This document shows positions 63,696-64,000 of a stretch of DNA of 64,000 nucleotides, one piece after another; the stretch's first letter is position 1, and each line of letters opens with the position of its first letter. Origin of the DNA: Croceivirga radicis (GTDB lineage: Bacteria; Bacteroidota; Bacteroidia; Flavobacteriales; Flavobacteriaceae); NCBI RefSeq assembly GCF_002072105.2, contig NZ_MTBC01000005.1:1-64000 (forward strand), read 5' to 3'. A model generated the notes under the pieces. That model was not told the origin of the DNA, did not search any database, and worked only from the letters and a program-made list of their open reading frames with translations. The translations under genes and the position numbers were made by a program.

Positions 63696-64000
63696 TGGGT
63701 ACTGTTTTTAAGGCCTATTTACAATTGTGTAGGCCAGCAAATTTACCTACTGCTGCAGCAGACGTGTTGGCGGGTTTAGCCATTTCTGGATTGTTTGGAA
63801 GTTTAGCGTATTTTGAATTTCCAAACTTTTTAAATAGTAACCTTATTTTGTTGGTTTTTGCATCGGTATTCTTATATGCTGGAGGTGTAGTACTAAACGA
63901 TGTTTATGATTTTGAATTGGACAAAAAAGAAAGACCTGAAAGGCCAATACCTAGTGGAAGAGTAGCATACAAGAATGCCATGGTTTTTGGGTACACTTTG
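63695..64000 (+). CDS. eboC: EboC, UbiA-family prenyltransferase (truncated by window end)
   Basis: Only the first 102 codons are in the window; the frame is open to base 64000. The polypeptide opens MGTVFKAYLQLCRPANLPTA, contains membrane helices and the prenyl-diphosphate/Mg motif NDVYDFELDKKERPERPIP characteristic of UbiA enzymes. It should transfer an isoprenoid to an acceptor in the membrane. It begins on the last base of the eboB stop codon, so the three genes are translationally coupled. Confidence 0.88.
   Translation, partial: MGTVFKAYLQLCRPANLPTAAADVLAGLAISGLFGSLAYFEFPNFLNSNLILLVFASVFLYAGGVVLNDVYDFELDKKERPERPIPSGRVAYKNAMVFGYTL

Overview
The window is a 64 kb stretch of ordinary chromosome from a member of the Bacteroidota, most likely a marine Flavobacteriaceae. 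I base this on low GC, many lipoproteins whose mature N-termini start with acidic residues, repeated TAnnTTTG promoter elements (the Bacteroidota -7 box), start sites without Shine-Dalgarno sequences, and typical flavobacterial families: DUF3820, head GIN/DUF2807, PVC-type cytochrome lipoprotein, EboA and TM2 proteins. I cannot name the genus. I see no insertion sequence, prophage, CRISPR array, tRNA or toxin-antitoxin pair. Genes are tightly packed and no gap without a gene exceeds 300 bases.

Layout. 1-100: tail of a 5S rRNA gene with its terminator. 127-7502: hemolysin-III-like and ZIP membrane proteins, an rRNA methyltransferase, a Tat-exported sugar-isomerase-like protein, a DUF3820 protein, pyrG and yidC. 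7794-11655: two multi-FAS1 (fasciclin) lipoproteins. 11823-17878: mnmA, a nitronate-monooxygenase-like flavoprotein, a small membrane protein, and a 1133-residue lipoprotein with propeller, HEAT and cytochrome c parts. 17923-24065: a compressed six-gene operon (SpoIIM-like, multi-TM protein, DUF4129, DUF4350, MoxR ATPase, DUF58), with an RDD protein divergent from it. 24830-32577: TRIC channel, cyclophilin lipoprotein, Nudix hydrolase, atypical acyltransferase, an ECF sigma unit, an M20 amidohydrolase, NDH-2-like dehydrogenase and xerD. 32830-38636: small envelope proteins, aroQ, lpdA, two msrB genes and a collagen-like lipoprotein. 38788-45430: glgB, a GH31 glucosidase, an M48 protease and an MFS transporter. 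45460-48488: an ECF sigma / membrane protein / two beta-solenoid protein operon. 48628-54297: lon, cmk, a BON-LysM protein and rpsA. 54412-61288: pyrR-pyrB, a STAS-like protein with rnz, pdxH, a SixA-like phosphatase, ppk1 and ppx. 61275-64000: miaE divergent from the first three genes of an ebo cluster (eboA, eboB, truncated eboC).

By theme: pyrG, pyrR, pyrB and cmk serve pyrimidine nucleotides; ppk1-ppx polyphosphate; mnmA, rnz, miaE and the THUMP methyltransferase RNA maturation; glgB and GH31 alpha-glucans; yidC, the MoxR cluster and the two sigma operons the envelope.

The signals most worth a second look are: two interleaved helices (a candidate pseudoknot) in the rpsA leader; the ebo cluster running off the right edge; the MoxR/DUF58/SpoIIM membrane operon; the sigma operon encoding two proteins with strict SGSGD and DY repeats; promoter boxes only 4-7 nt from start codons, implying leaderless mRNAs; and a terminator embedded in the coding sequence of a convergent gene. 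All calls come from reading the sequence; no database search or folding program was run.
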